The notes: generated by a model not told the origin, from the letters alone. 60,813 nucleotides of DNA from an uncultured Muribaculaceae bacterium (GCA_947628305.1 CANQZG010000023.1:1-60813), one strand, 5' to 3'; numbered from the stretch's first letter, positions 34,295-44,002 are shown. Numbers and translations are program-made.

Positions 34295-35278
34295 TTATAT
34301 TATTATATTCAATATTTCTTTTTCAAGTTCAGTGCCGGATTCAAGTGGCGTTTCCTTGATTTGATTCTTATATTCCTCAAGTTTTTTTGCAAGATAAGGA
34401 ATCGGTGTCACACATCGGTCAATATCTTTCTTTTTATCAGCTATCGATGCCTTAAACTCGCTTTGCACGGTCTTAGGCCCCAACTCCTTGTCGATGCGAT
34501 AACCTTGGGCATAATCGTTAAAATCCTTGATAAATGATTGCAACCACTTTACGCCGTCACTATAGGAAGACAACGCCTGTCGCGTTTTTTCAAGTTCGGC
34601 CGATTGCTCAGGACTGATACCCTTTACCTGTGTCAGTTTATCCAGCGAAGAAAGAGCCGATGCGACATCATTAGCGACATACGCCTTATCCAACACGCTG
34701 TTAACCGTGTCAAAACGTTTCTTTAATCCCTCACAATGGTTTATACGCCCGACGGCATCGCCGAAAAGTTCTTTGTTCTGCGATAGGACCGAACTATAAT
34801 AGCCATGCCGAAGTTCCAGTTCCCTAAGGTCGATTTTAGAGAACGGCAGTGAGATATATTTATCGAGTGACGGGAGCTGCGCTTCCATGTATTTAGCGAC
34901 CTCAGGCTGTATACCGTCTATAATAGCCCGTTTGTCGGCAATCTGCCGTTGCAACTGCCTTATCTCGGCATCAGTCTCTGCAATTTTTGCATTTGCCCGG
35001 TTTATCCGACCAGTAAGGTCGGCCTGTCGTGCCTGCAATTCAATCACCTTTTTTCTGACATCCTTTTTGGCAAGTTTGTCACTCTCATTATTCAGTTTTT
35101 TAATCTCCCCTTGAAGATTCTTGGATTTCTTTTCAAGAGTCTTTATGTTGTCCTTGACAAGGCTAATCTCATCCTTAAGAGCCTTTACAGCATCCTCACC
35201 ATCAGGGTTCTGCGCCATCGCAACATGAGACATCGATGTCAGCAGGATTATCGCGGGAATTATTCTTTTCATCATCAT
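34295..35278 (-). CDS. Secreted coiled-coil protein, copy 1
   Basis: The 327-residue protein has a signal peptide (cleavage near VAMAQ, about residue 23). A strong coiled coil at about 30-125 (KDEISLVKDNIKTLEKKSKN and on) is followed by a helical globular part with SLDKYISLPFSKIDLRELEL and RHGYYSSVLSQNKELFG. The same block occurs in the preceding gene (VNEYVKQPYSKIDLGWLENR, then RGLYSEHKG), so the two are distant paralogues. Likely periplasmic. The stop is 2 bp from the next start in the locus. Confidence 0.84.
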   Translation of the reverse strand: MMMKRIIPAIILLTSMSHVAMAQNPDGEDAVKALKDEISLVKDNIKTLEKKSKNLQGEIKKLNNESDKLAKKDVRKKVIELQARQADLTGRINRANAKIAETDAEIRQLQRQIADKRAIIDGIQPEVAKYMEAQLPSLDKYISLPFSKIDLRELELRHGYYSSVLSQNKELFGDAVGRINHCEGLKKRFDTVNSVLDKAYVANDVASALSSLDKLTQVKGISPEQSAELEKTRQALSSYSDGVKWLQSFIKDFNDYAQGYRIDKELGPKTVQSEFKASIADKKKDIDRCVTPIPYLAKKLEEYKNQIKETPLESGTELEKEILNIII

Positions 35279-35287
35279 GGCTACGGT

Positions 35288-36283
35288 CTATTTTTCAATT
35301 TCAATCGACAGGATTTCCCTGGCAGCATCGGTATTTGCGGCTCCAAGACAAGGGTTCTCCTCGACTTGACGGCAATATTCCTCATATTTACGATTGAGAT
35401 ATGGGACTGTTATTATACGTTTGTCTATCGAGGCCTGATTTTTCTTGAGCATCTTTTGAAATTCATCCTTGATTTTATCGCAATTCATCACAATGACATC
35501 TTCGGCCGTGGAACCATAGAACCCATTAATCAGCACATCCTGAAACAATTTCAATCCGTTGTAATAACGGGAAAGATAGGCATCTGTCTGATTATACACC
35601 TCATCCCATTGTTGAGAATTCAATAGTTTTTTATTCCCAATTTCATGAATACGCTCTCGTGCGTTCAATACATCCTGATATACGAACGGGACTTCAAGAA
35701 TATGGTTAAATCCATCGATTTCCTTCTTCATCGCAATCGCATTGTCGAGTTTCTTGATTGTACCGTCAAATTCCTTACCGTCGCCCTTGTGCTCTGAATA
35801 CAGACCACGGCGGTTTTCAAGCCAACCGAGGTCGATTTTAGAGTACGGCTGTTTGACATATTCATTGACCACCGATTGCTGGCCTTTCAAATAAATCGCC
35901 ACCGACGGGCCAAGAGCCGCTATCACTTTGTCAAGGCTGCCCGACTCGGTCTCCAGACTACTTAACTCAGCTGATTTTCCCTCGGTCTGCTTTTCTGCAC
36001 TCTCACACTTTCCTTCAAGGGCCTTGACACTTTTGACAAGTTCATCCAAGGTTGACTGTAAGGATTCTTTCTCTGTCTCCTTAAATTTTTTCTGCGCAGC
36101 CGCCCTCGCCGTCTCTTGTGTGGAAATCAACGAGTCAAGCGTGTTCCGCTCTTTGATGTAACCGTTCAGTTCTTCCTGCAATGCTACGACGGGGTCAACC
36201 GCCTCTTTTCCCTCATCGGCGGCAACCTCGACAAATGGCAATGAAAAAATCAAGGAAAATAATATTAAACGTCCCCTAAACAT
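35288..36283 (-). CDS. Secreted coiled-coil protein, copy 2
   Basis: The 331-residue protein starts at the ATG at 36283 (a TTG two codons upstream is less likely) with a signal peptide ending near VEVAADE. A coiled coil at about 30-125 and a C-terminal helical part follow. Shared blocks with the downstream gene are the KIDL region and a C-terminal TVPYLNRKYEEYCRQVEENP (compare PIPYLAKKLEEYKNQIKETP). Probably periplasmic; a heterodimer with its paralogue is plausible but unproven. Confidence 0.84.
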   Translation of the reverse strand: MFRGRLILFSLIFSLPFVEVAADEGKEAVDPVVALQEELNGYIKERNTLDSLISTQETARAAAQKKFKETEKESLQSTLDELVKSVKALEGKCESAEKQTEGKSAELSSLETESGSLDKVIAALGPSVAIYLKGQQSVVNEYVKQPYSKIDLGWLENRRGLYSEHKGDGKEFDGTIKKLDNAIAMKKEIDGFNHILEVPFVYQDVLNARERIHEIGNKKLLNSQQWDEVYNQTDAYLSRYYNGLKLFQDVLINGFYGSTAEDVIVMNCDKIKDEFQKMLKKNQASIDKRIITVPYLNRKYEEYCRQVEENPCLGAANTDAAREILSIEIEK

Positions 36284-36289
36284 AGTCAA

Positions 36290-37108
36290 TTAAAGATAGT
36301 TACGGACACTTCGGTTGATGATGTCAGACGAGCCGAACGAATTGTTATACTTCATCTGTATACGCTGATATTCATTTCGGTTCTCAACAGTGCGTTCCCG
36401 GCTTTCAAACGCGCGTACAATCGCATTTGCAACCGCAGTACGGTAATTGCTTCGGGCGGAATTGAGCTTGCTGTCAATCATAAGCGCATTATTGATGGCA
36501 TTAATGTTGTTGATATTAGAGAGATATTGATTACGCTTATAGCCATCACGTGTCGCACGTATACGCGAGGCGTGGCTATCAAAGTCAGGCCATATCCCTT
36601 GGTCGACCGATGAACCGGGACTCAAGGCAAATGAACGTCCACCGAAACCGAGTATATTGTTGTAAAGCGTATATGTCCCGTCAAGTTTGACAATACGTGG
36701 GTCACGCACAAAATCGGGTGACTTGGTCTTCAGATGCTTTACCCCTGCATATGTGCTGTTGATGACCTGACGTGAACAATTGCTCTTGGAGAACTCGTTC
36801 ATAATGATTGAATCAAGTTTAACACATACACGTCCGTTCAGCGTTTCGAGCAATCGGTTATAGCTGTCAACGCCAAGGTCATCCTTGTTCATATCAAGGA
36901 AATTTCGAGTGTCGTCATATAGGTCTTTATCCCATGACGACTGGTCCGTCCAATCCTCGGCCACACGTTTCTCGCAATCAACGTATGTTTGCGGTGTATG
37001 ATGTCGGCGAACATCATCGTCACCCCCGAGCCAATTTTTCAGATTAAACGCGCAATAGATTACACCGACAACTACTGCAAATATTCCGATTAATTTTACT
37101 ATTTTCAT
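36290..37108 (-). CDS. Single-pass membrane protein of the SrfB/SrfC-type locus
   Basis: The 272-residue protein has one N-terminal membrane helix (about 5-24, KLIGIFAVVVGVIYCAFNLK), then a soluble, helical, Asn/Arg-rich part without recognised motifs (YNNILGFGGRSFALSPGSSV; RTAVANAIVRAFESRERT). The soluble part should lie in the periplasm. It is separated from the preceding gene by a 198-bp gap that carries two inverted palindromic units, and sits immediately before the coiled-coil pair. Function unknown. Confidence 0.82.
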   Translation of the reverse strand: MKIVKLIGIFAVVVGVIYCAFNLKNWLGGDDDVRRHHTPQTYVDCEKRVAEDWTDQSSWDKDLYDDTRNFLDMNKDDLGVDSYNRLLETLNGRVCVKLDSIIMNEFSKSNCSRQVINSTYAGVKHLKTKSPDFVRDPRIVKLDGTYTLYNNILGFGGRSFALSPGSSVDQGIWPDFDSHASRIRATRDGYKRNQYLSNINNINAINNALMIDSKLNSARSNYRTAVANAIVRAFESRERTVENRNEYQRIQMKYNNSFGSSDIINRSVRNYL

Positions 37109-37306
37109 AATTCAATGTTTTTTATTTATTGCGACACGACAACGTGCGAATCCATTCATCGAATTGATAATTATGCATAACCGTAGGGACGCGACGTGTC
37201 GCGTCCAACGGAAACCCATCGCTTGAGATAGCGGACGCGACACGTCGCGTCCCTACGATTCCGAATTGCGAGTTTTGCAACACCCTACCTCAATTCAATA
37301 TTTTAA
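37109..37306. repeat. Gap within the locus holding two mirror-image palindromic units
   Basis: Units 37182-37206 and 37233-37257 are exact reverse complements of each other over 25 bp (GGACGCGACACGTCGCGTCC, then CTACG). They flank a 26-bp spacer. The rest has no gene. This is the only break longer than about 35 bp between genes of the 19-kb locus, so it may end or split a transcript. Confidence 0.75.
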
Positions 37307-39535
37307 CTAATGTTCTCCTCCAGGTCCAGGAGTCCCGCCACCACCATTGCTACCACCTCCATGATTTCCTCCTGGTTTACGAGATGTCTGGTGATTTCCT
37401 GTCTTATTGGATGCCGAAGTCGCCTCTGATGACGGAGTCCGTATATATCGTGGACTTTGCTGGACTTTACTATATACTTTGGATGGTATATCTTTAAATG
37501 AGGATATATTTGAGTATTCTTTTCCAAATATCCTTTTGGCCTCTTCGATACCATCTCCTGTATATTCATGTCGACCTGAAGCATCAGTCCATTCCTTATA
37601 GGCAGCCCGCAGATATTTAAGATGAGCTGTCTCATCAAAAAGTTTATCACTATTCGGTCCTATTATCTCTTTTGCGCTATCGATGTTCCCCGACTTTATC
37701 GCATTTACGACATTATGATACAGTATAATTTTCTGTTCCATTTCAGACGGGAATCTATCAGGTGCTTTTGCCTTAATTTTTTGCATCTGTTTGTACATCT
37801 CATCAATTTGGTCGAATGTCACATCAGGATTTGCAAGAGTAGTAGAATATCCTTCAACCATCGAGGTGACCTTCTCGGGAGTCAAATTTTCAAAACTGTC
37901 TTCATTCGGATTGTTTATATTCTCTATAACACCGCCAACGCTATCGGTATTCTCGATTTCTTCTTTATCGTCCTTGTCTTTGCCGAAGGTGATTTTGGGG
38001 CCGAGCCATGCGCCGAGGGCGAAGAACAGAACCGCGCCGACAACACTTGCGACCAAAGGCACGAGCCATGAAGATTTAACCCCGGATATTTTTTCACGGC
38101 TCATGTCAAGTTCCTTGGCAGAAGTGAGGTTGCAATCCCTTGTCACCGATTTTTTGCCATCGGACGCCTCTACCGTAACAAGTCCGCTTATACTCTTGGG
38201 AACATAGACGGTGATTCCGTCACGATAAGAGCGAGACGGGAGCGTACATTTCCACGATGAGTCAGAGCCATCCCGCAAAACTGCCAACGAAACAGGACGG
38301 TCACTTTTCATCAACTCTTTAGGTAATTTCACCGTCAATGGCAACGCATCGGTCACACCACCAACTTTCTTGTCATCAAACGGGGTATTACCACCGAACC
38401 CGCTAATTCCACCGCCACCAACAGTACGTATCCCTGACCTGGGCACGACTGTCACACGGAGATTATCGCCTGTCAAAGGGACGGTTGTTGATTTCAGCTT
38501 ATAATCCTTGTCATCAAGGTTAAGGGTAACAGTCTTCTCCCCTAATTCCTCTCCAAGAAGATATAATATGTTATTGGCAGCAAGAGACTTTTGAACGCCT
38601 TTGACGTATACCACCAGTTTCGCCAGCAACATGGGTTCAAGAGAACCCGCGCCATCGATATCGACGCGCACCTCTTTCTTCACTGGCTTTTTATCGAGGG
38701 TCACCTCGACGCGTTCTTTTCCTCGGTCGAGCCTTACACCCGGAAATGTCGCACCCTGTAACAATTGGGAGACAGTAAAACGCACAGGCGCGACCGTATA
38801 ATAAGCCGGATTGGCAGCGATGCTATGAATACCGAACTCGACAGGCTGGTTAGGGTCGGCGACAACCTGTTTCCTCACCCCGTTAAGCCACACCTCGTAA
38901 TTGACAGGGCGCGGTATCTGCAATTTGGCAAGCGCAGGGGTCGGCGTAACAGCATCCGCCACAACAATCTCACCGTAAGACGCAAACTCGGGATACTGCA
39001 CGTCACGGAACAGCTCCTTGATGCGGGCGGCATCACACATCACAAACGCCACAGGACCGCCCTGCTTCATCGGACGGTGTGACGCACCAACGTTGACAAG
39101 CATCGTGCTGTACTGGTCGATAACCGGGTAAATCACACGCTGCAACTCGTCAGACGTGATATTCTCCTTGGCATACTGGAACGTCCCGGGTTGAAATCCT
39201 TCCTTAAGGAACGCCGCACGAAACCGCTGGTCCACCTGCATCAACACATCGTAGGGACTGATGTTGTTTGACAGCTTATAACCGGCAGGGATGCTGATAG
39301 CGATTTTCAACGCACCGTCACGCTGCGCCCCAAAGCTCTTGACATTGTTATGCACAATGGTGTATTGCGTGAAACGCGGTTCAATAAATATAGTGAAATA
39401 GAACGGGACGTTACCAACGGCAGCCGCCCCATCAGGCAACTGGAACAACGGGGAATTGTGCATCCCGATTGAGGCGTATCCGGCATTGGCACTCGGATTG
39501 CCGTTTATTTTCAATGCTATTTTGTTAGAATCCAT
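37307..39535 (-). CDS. Large membrane protein of the SrfB/SrfC-type locus
   Basis: The 742-residue protein starts at MDSNKIALKING; the frame is open 33 bp upstream but that would overlap the preceding gene. The N-terminal domain (about 1-230) has no signal peptide and holds SPYDVLMQVDQRFRAAFLKEG and AFVMCDAARIKELFRD. Beta-rich repeats (about 230-480) follow, including KKEVRVDIDGAGSLEPM. One membrane helix lies at about 490-513. A charged linker and a helical domain (about 560-690) precede a Gly-rich tail (GGGSNGGGGTPGPGG). It is not assigned to a known family. It lies 7 bp after the GTPase gene, so probably coupled. Confidence 0.82.
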   Translation of the reverse strand: MDSNKIALKINGNPSANAGYASIGMHNSPLFQLPDGAAAVGNVPFYFTIFIEPRFTQYTIVHNNVKSFGAQRDGALKIAISIPAGYKLSNNISPYDVLMQVDQRFRAAFLKEGFQPGTFQYAKENITSDELQRVIYPVIDQYSTMLVNVGASHRPMKQGGPVAFVMCDAARIKELFRDVQYPEFASYGEIVVADAVTPTPALAKLQIPRPVNYEVWLNGVRKQVVADPNQPVEFGIHSIAANPAYYTVAPVRFTVSQLLQGATFPGVRLDRGKERVEVTLDKKPVKKEVRVDIDGAGSLEPMLLAKLVVYVKGVQKSLAANNILYLLGEELGEKTVTLNLDDKDYKLKSTTVPLTGDNLRVTVVPRSGIRTVGGGGISGFGGNTPFDDKKVGGVTDALPLTVKLPKELMKSDRPVSLAVLRDGSDSSWKCTLPSRSYRDGITVYVPKSISGLVTVEASDGKKSVTRDCNLTSAKELDMSREKISGVKSSWLVPLVASVVGAVLFFALGAWLGPKITFGKDKDDKEEIENTDSVGGVIENINNPNEDSFENLTPEKVTSMVEGYSTTLANPDVTFDQIDEMYKQMQKIKAKAPDRFPSEMEQKIILYHNVVNAIKSGNIDSAKEIIGPNSDKLFDETAHLKYLRAAYKEWTDASGRHEYTGDGIEEAKRIFGKEYSNISSFKDIPSKVYSKVQQSPRYIRTPSSEATSASNKTGNHQTSRKPGGNHGGGSNGGGGTPGPGGEH

Positions 39536-39542
39536 TTTTATC

Positions 39543-41330
39543 TTAGATTGTAGGTTTGTTGAAAACATCCATCATTCGTCCAAGGAATCCTTTCCTACGG
39601 AAACCTTGGGTGTTGTAGCGGATTACATCGATAAGTTTATCGGAATCCTCGGTCTTGTAGTCATAGATACCACCGATAAAGAAATCGCCGAGACTGAACG
39701 TATATAACTGCGGGATACCATCGGTTGCCTCATTGATTCCATAACGATTGCATAGGTCAATCAACGGGTCGGTGAGACGACCATACTCGCGAACAAACTT
39801 GTCGAGCGCAGCTCGGTCACGTTCACTCTTGGTAGGCGCGGGCAACAGGTCGCTCTTGGTGACAATGATGTGAATGGCGTTAACTTTCTTCATCAATTCA
39901 CTGTTACCATCATGCTCAAGTATGTTAATCATCTTCTGTAGGATGAGTTCCTGGTCGATATTGACGATGACCTCCTCCTGACCGATGATGTCACCGGCAG
40001 CATTGCGTTTTACGATTTCCTTTTTGAACGACACATTGGACGTAGTCGGGTCTACGATGAAGAAGAAGATTTTCTTGTTGTCATTGGCGAGCACCTGCGC
40101 CGCACCGACACCCATATCTCCGACATTCATTATTGTATCGGGGTCATTGGCAAGTTTGAAAGCAAATTCCTCACCCGAAAGCTCTACAAGGTTCACCTCA
40201 TGTTTTACATCCCCGTCGGCCTTGATTGTGCCTTTGATTGTAGTGATGAAGTCTCCCGGGGTACGCGGGACAAGGCACCCCGCCTTGACATACTGTATCA
40301 AGGTCTCGGCATACGGGCCACCCGTGACGGCTAAGTTTGGCGACAGTTTCATACTACGCAAAAGACCCATGAGCACACAGGTCTTTCCCGTCGAAGGAAT
40401 ACCGAACAGATATACATCGGTGCATCCCGGCTCGCAATCACGCGAGCAACGGCTGAACGCCGCCGGGAGGTCGGGAAGCACGCGTCCGGCGACCGATTCC
40501 AACAACGCGAGACCGGCTCGTGACATGACACCGAATGCGAGGAAATCGTCATCGGTAAAGATGCCTGATTCCTTGAACATCGCCAAATCCTCGCGACCAT
40601 AGTTGCCGGGATTGTATTTCATGTCGGTCAGTGTCGATTGCTTCAACTGCTCAAGCAACACCCGCGCCTGGTTGATAAACGGCGATGTCGGGTTGGATTG
40701 CACGTAGTTGTAAACGGCGAATATGTCATTGGAATTTTTCAGGTTTCGCCATTCAGCGATACCGTTCTTGATTTGCCCAGCCTCGACCGCATGACGCGGT
40801 GCCGGTACGCTGTTGAGATAACGGTCAAGAGCCATCTCGATGTCGGGCGAGGTCTGCACGCTCAGCCACACATTGTCGTCAATCAAGTCCCGGTGAACCG
40901 AATTGGGGTATTTGCGAAGATGCCCCAATATGGCATCGATGTCATTGAACGGGTCGGCAATGATGTTCCAATCATTTTCCTCAATAAGGCCGAGAAGTTC
41001 GCGGGCACGGTCAACATGAGTCGAAATACGGGTCTCCGCGCCCCATTTCAACAGATATGTATCAATCATCTGTTGCAACGAAGCGTTCAACATCCCGCTC
41101 GCAGCCTCGATGGGAGCCCAGTCGGCAGCCTCCTGCTCGATGAGTTTCTGATTCATCGCCTGTGCGAGATGTCGTTCGATTTCGGCCTTCTTGGCCGGAT
41201 GCTGTTCAAGGAACGGTAGGTCCTGGGGATATTGCACATATCCCCCTACTATATAATTGAGAAGGGTCTGAACCGACATTTTCGGTCCTTTTTCATTCAA
41301 TACCTTTATCTGTTCAGGTGTTAAAGCCAT
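39543..41330 (-). CDS. P-loop GTPase with long helical N-terminal domain
   Basis: The 595-residue protein has an N-terminal helical region (about 1-290, including EWRNLKNSNDIFAVYNYV and FINQARVLLEQL, TPR-like in look). The GTPase domain has P-loop GIPSTGKT at 310-317, a G3-like LVELSGEEF, and TKSD at 491-494 as the base-specificity motif. It therefore looks like a TRAFAC-type GTPase; the DO-GTPase group from conflict-system surveys is one candidate family, which is inference. No membrane helix. It is different from the SrfC-like GTPase two genes further upstream, so the locus carries two distinct GTPases. Confidence 0.84.
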   Translation of the reverse strand: MALTPEQIKVLNEKGPKMSVQTLLNYIVGGYVQYPQDLPFLEQHPAKKAEIERHLAQAMNQKLIEQEAADWAPIEAASGMLNASLQQMIDTYLLKWGAETRISTHVDRARELLGLIEENDWNIIADPFNDIDAILGHLRKYPNSVHRDLIDDNVWLSVQTSPDIEMALDRYLNSVPAPRHAVEAGQIKNGIAEWRNLKNSNDIFAVYNYVQSNPTSPFINQARVLLEQLKQSTLTDMKYNPGNYGREDLAMFKESGIFTDDDFLAFGVMSRAGLALLESVAGRVLPDLPAAFSRCSRDCEPGCTDVYLFGIPSTGKTCVLMGLLRSMKLSPNLAVTGGPYAETLIQYVKAGCLVPRTPGDFITTIKGTIKADGDVKHEVNLVELSGEEFAFKLANDPDTIMNVGDMGVGAAQVLANDNKKIFFFIVDPTTSNVSFKKEIVKRNAAGDIIGQEEVIVNIDQELILQKMINILEHDGNSELMKKVNAIHIIVTKSDLLPAPTKSERDRAALDKFVREYGRLTDPLIDLCNRYGINEATDGIPQLYTFSLGDFFIGGIYDYKTEDSDKLIDVIRYNTQGFRRKGFLGRMMDVFNKPTI

Positions 41331-41362
41331 GATTGGTTAGTGTGTTTAGGTTTAGAAGCTGT

Positions 41363-42364
41363 TTATTTGATTGAGAGTCCCTGCACCGACATTCCCGACC
41401 CTTTCTGAATCTCGGTTTTTGACGAGCGCGGGGCCATGAAATAATTAAACAGGATGATGAGGAATATAATCAGCGTCAAGATTGCCCCCACCACCGAGAA
41501 CTCATTGACCGCTTTCTTGTAACTCTCGACCGATGAGAGCGTTATGCCACACGAATAAGGCATGTGATTCCCAATCTGCTCATACATGTTGCTCGCGTTG
41601 ACCTCCCAAGACGGCAATTTAAGCGAACCTGACACATCGGTCAACCTCGGCGGGACAACCTCTTTCAGGTCGTTAAGCTGTTTCACGACATTGGGAATCT
41701 CAAACAGGCTGTTATCATCGAGTACATTGCGGGAAACCTCGATTTGCTCGTCCCATGCAGCCTTGTAATTCTCATTTTCGTAGGTCAGGTTCTCGATTAT
41801 ACGTCCCTGTCGGTCAGTGAAATTTCTGATATATGATTCCTTGACCTCGCCGTTCTGCATGATATTGTTTTCCTCCATGAAACGGTCCACGACCGATGTC
41901 GTGGTGTAACGACGGCTCTCAATATTGTTAAGGGCAGTGGTCAGACGGTCAAGATTGCTTTTTTCAAGTGTCTGCATCGCAACGATTTTACCGCTGATGC
42001 TGTCAAGGTCGGCGCGGGCATCGCTATAAAAGCTGCCACTGGAGAAATACACGTTGAAGAAACGCGCCGATATAAACGAAGTGCCAACAGCAAGAATTAT
42101 ATATACCCCAAGGGTTATATATTCGACTATACGCCAGTTCTTGCGCTGTACCTCGCTTGTCTTTGCCTTGACAATGAACCACAGGAGCACACCGAAAATC
42201 GCAACACCCACGAGCGCGACAATAACACTCATCCCCACATTACCGGGGTCAGTCGGGTTATAGTAGTTACCTAAAAACATCGAGAACCCGAGGAATCCGA
42301 GTCCTATGACCGAAATTATATTGGCTAACGATACGCCGTCTTTTTTGTTTGTATTCTTTCCCAT
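41363..42364 (-). CDS. Polytopic membrane protein with periplasmic helical domain
   Basis: The 333-residue protein has three N-terminal membrane helices (about 14-33, 43-66, 77-100), a helical, coiled-coil-like central domain (about 115-285, SGKIVAMQTLEKSNLDRLTT) and a fourth helix (about 288-310). It is a good candidate for the membrane platform of the locus. The domain between the third and fourth helices should lie outside the cytoplasm if the N-terminus is cytosolic. No family recognised. Confidence 0.82.
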   Translation of the reverse strand: MGKNTNKKDGVSLANIISVIGLGFLGFSMFLGNYYNPTDPGNVGMSVIVALVGVAIFGVLLWFIVKAKTSEVQRKNWRIVEYITLGVYIILAVGTSFISARFFNVYFSSGSFYSDARADLDSISGKIVAMQTLEKSNLDRLTTALNNIESRRYTTTSVVDRFMEENNIMQNGEVKESYIRNFTDRQGRIIENLTYENENYKAAWDEQIEVSRNVLDDNSLFEIPNVVKQLNDLKEVVPPRLTDVSGSLKLPSWEVNASNMYEQIGNHMPYSCGITLSSVESYKKAVNEFSVVGAILTLIIFLIILFNYFMAPRSSKTEIQKGSGMSVQGLSIK

Positions 42365-42397
42365 TACTTATTATGTGATTTCGTAATTGTTACGTTT

Positions 42398-44002
42398 TTA
42401 TTGGTTACCATTTCCCACCACCATCTGTCTCGCTTTCATCACAGCCGGGCCGGCCTGCACTATCGGGCCGATGAACGGTGCATTCACACCTTGCGGGGAC
42501 TTACCGGTCGATTGCAGGATTTCGATGATTTGAGGTGTCGTCAAGTCAGGATTGACACTTTTCATCAACGCCACGACCCCGGCCGTTAACGGAGCGGAGA
42601 AACTCGTCCCCTGCGTCTCGGCGTAATCATTGAACGGTTGTCCAGCCCACAGGAAAATACCGGGAGCTGACACCGTAGACTCATGGATACCTCGCTGTGG
42701 CCAGTTGCCGAAATTGCTGAAATTGGTCATCTTGTTATCAGGCATCGTGGCCGATACCTTTATACATGCATCACCTCGTTTGCTCGGGTCTATACCCAAA
42801 AAAGCAGTATGATTTCCTGCCGCCCATACGATTGTAACTTTGCGTTCATTGGCGATTTTATAAATATAATCCCATACATCAGCCTCCTCTTGCCCCATGC
42901 TATTGGCGACTGCGAGCTGTTGTTCAAACGGCATTCCTGTGAATTGTTCCAAGACCATCCCCCATGAGATATTTACAATCTTCGCGCCCTGATAAATCGC
43001 ATACAGAGCACCTTGGGCCATCGTCATACTCGTAACATCATTCCCCATGCTTATAGGCATCAGACGACAACCGGGAGCGACACCGGCCGTTCCTTTGTCA
43101 TTGTCCAACGCACCCAAGGCCATAGTAGCGCACATTGTTCCGTGCGCCACTTCTTCAATCGCCTCGTCTCGTGGCGGATTAACCTCGGTTGTACGCTTGG
43201 CCACACTGTAAGGTTTTACAATACGCCCTTCACCTTTAAGTTCGTCATGGTTAATGTCGAAGTAATCATCTACAATAGCAATCACGACATCAGGATTCCC
43301 CTTTGTAATCGCCCATGCGCCAAACACCTGCATGGTGGCAAGCTGCCAATATTTGCGCACCTCCTTAAAACCGGGGTCGTTGAATGCGACAGAGGGCGGT
43401 ACAAGGCGACGGTTGCCGTTGTCCTCCTCAAGCGGTCCCATCAACCCGTCGGGAAACACCTTGAACGAGATATCGGGGATTTTGCCGTTGATTTCACGCA
43501 TGATTTGTTCACGCTCGTTGGTCGGGACTTCAATCTGCAACAGCTTTGTCAACGGGTCATAATACGTCACCTTATATTGCTCTCCGGGATATGCCGCCTT
43601 GAACTTGTCGGCCCACTGACGGAATGTATCATCGTTAGCATTAGGGTCGTCAAGTATTACATTAAGGCGGTTGCCCACGATTTCACGTCCGTCGTCATCG
43701 ATAATATCGGTGCTGTCGGGAGGAGTGATTATATTATCGGGGGGCGCGGGCAGGTTCGGCCCGGGGTTATCGATATTGCCGGGAGGCAATGAATCGGTAG
43801 GCGTAGGAACAGGAGCGGGGCCGTTATCCCCACCCCCGTTGTTTTCACCACAGCCCCTGAACATGCTCAACAGGAGCAGAAGGGCACACAACAGCGCGAC
43901 AAAAAGCAGCCAGCGTCCAAGATAGGACAGGCCACCCCATGGCTTCCAAAACGGAACATGGTGGTCCTCGTTGCCGTTACGTCCGAAAAAGATACGTTTC
44001 AT
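42398..44002 (-). CDS. Membrane-anchored subtilisin-like serine protease (S8)
   Basis: The 534-residue protein has one membrane helix near the N-terminus (about 28-46) and a Pro/Asp/Asn-rich spacer (about 55-100). A small domain (about 105-185) with YPGEQYKVTYYDPLTKLLQI follows and may be a prodomain. The S8 catalytic domain has all four key residues: Asp245 (IAIVDDYFD), His287 (AHGTMCATMA), oxyanion Asn397 (WAAGNHT) and nucleophile Ser467 (GTSFSAP). The protease therefore appears active and periplasmic. It sits 7 bp downstream of the SrfC-like gene. Substrates are unknown; partners from the same locus are likely candidates. Confidence 0.92.
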   Translation of the reverse strand: MKRIFFGRNGNEDHHVPFWKPWGGLSYLGRWLLFVALLCALLLLLSMFRGCGENNGGGDNGPAPVPTPTDSLPPGNIDNPGPNLPAPPDNIITPPDSTDIIDDDGREIVGNRLNVILDDPNANDDTFRQWADKFKAAYPGEQYKVTYYDPLTKLLQIEVPTNEREQIMREINGKIPDISFKVFPDGLMGPLEEDNGNRRLVPPSVAFNDPGFKEVRKYWQLATMQVFGAWAITKGNPDVVIAIVDDYFDINHDELKGEGRIVKPYSVAKRTTEVNPPRDEAIEEVAHGTMCATMALGALDNDKGTAGVAPGCRLMPISMGNDVTSMTMAQGALYAIYQGAKIVNISWGMVLEQFTGMPFEQQLAVANSMGQEEADVWDYIYKIANERKVTIVWAAGNHTAFLGIDPSKRGDACIKVSATMPDNKMTNFSNFGNWPQRGIHESTVSAPGIFLWAGQPFNDYAETQGTSFSAPLTAGVVALMKSVNPDLTTPQIIEILQSTGKSPQGVNAPFIGPIVQAGPAVMKARQMVVGNGNQ

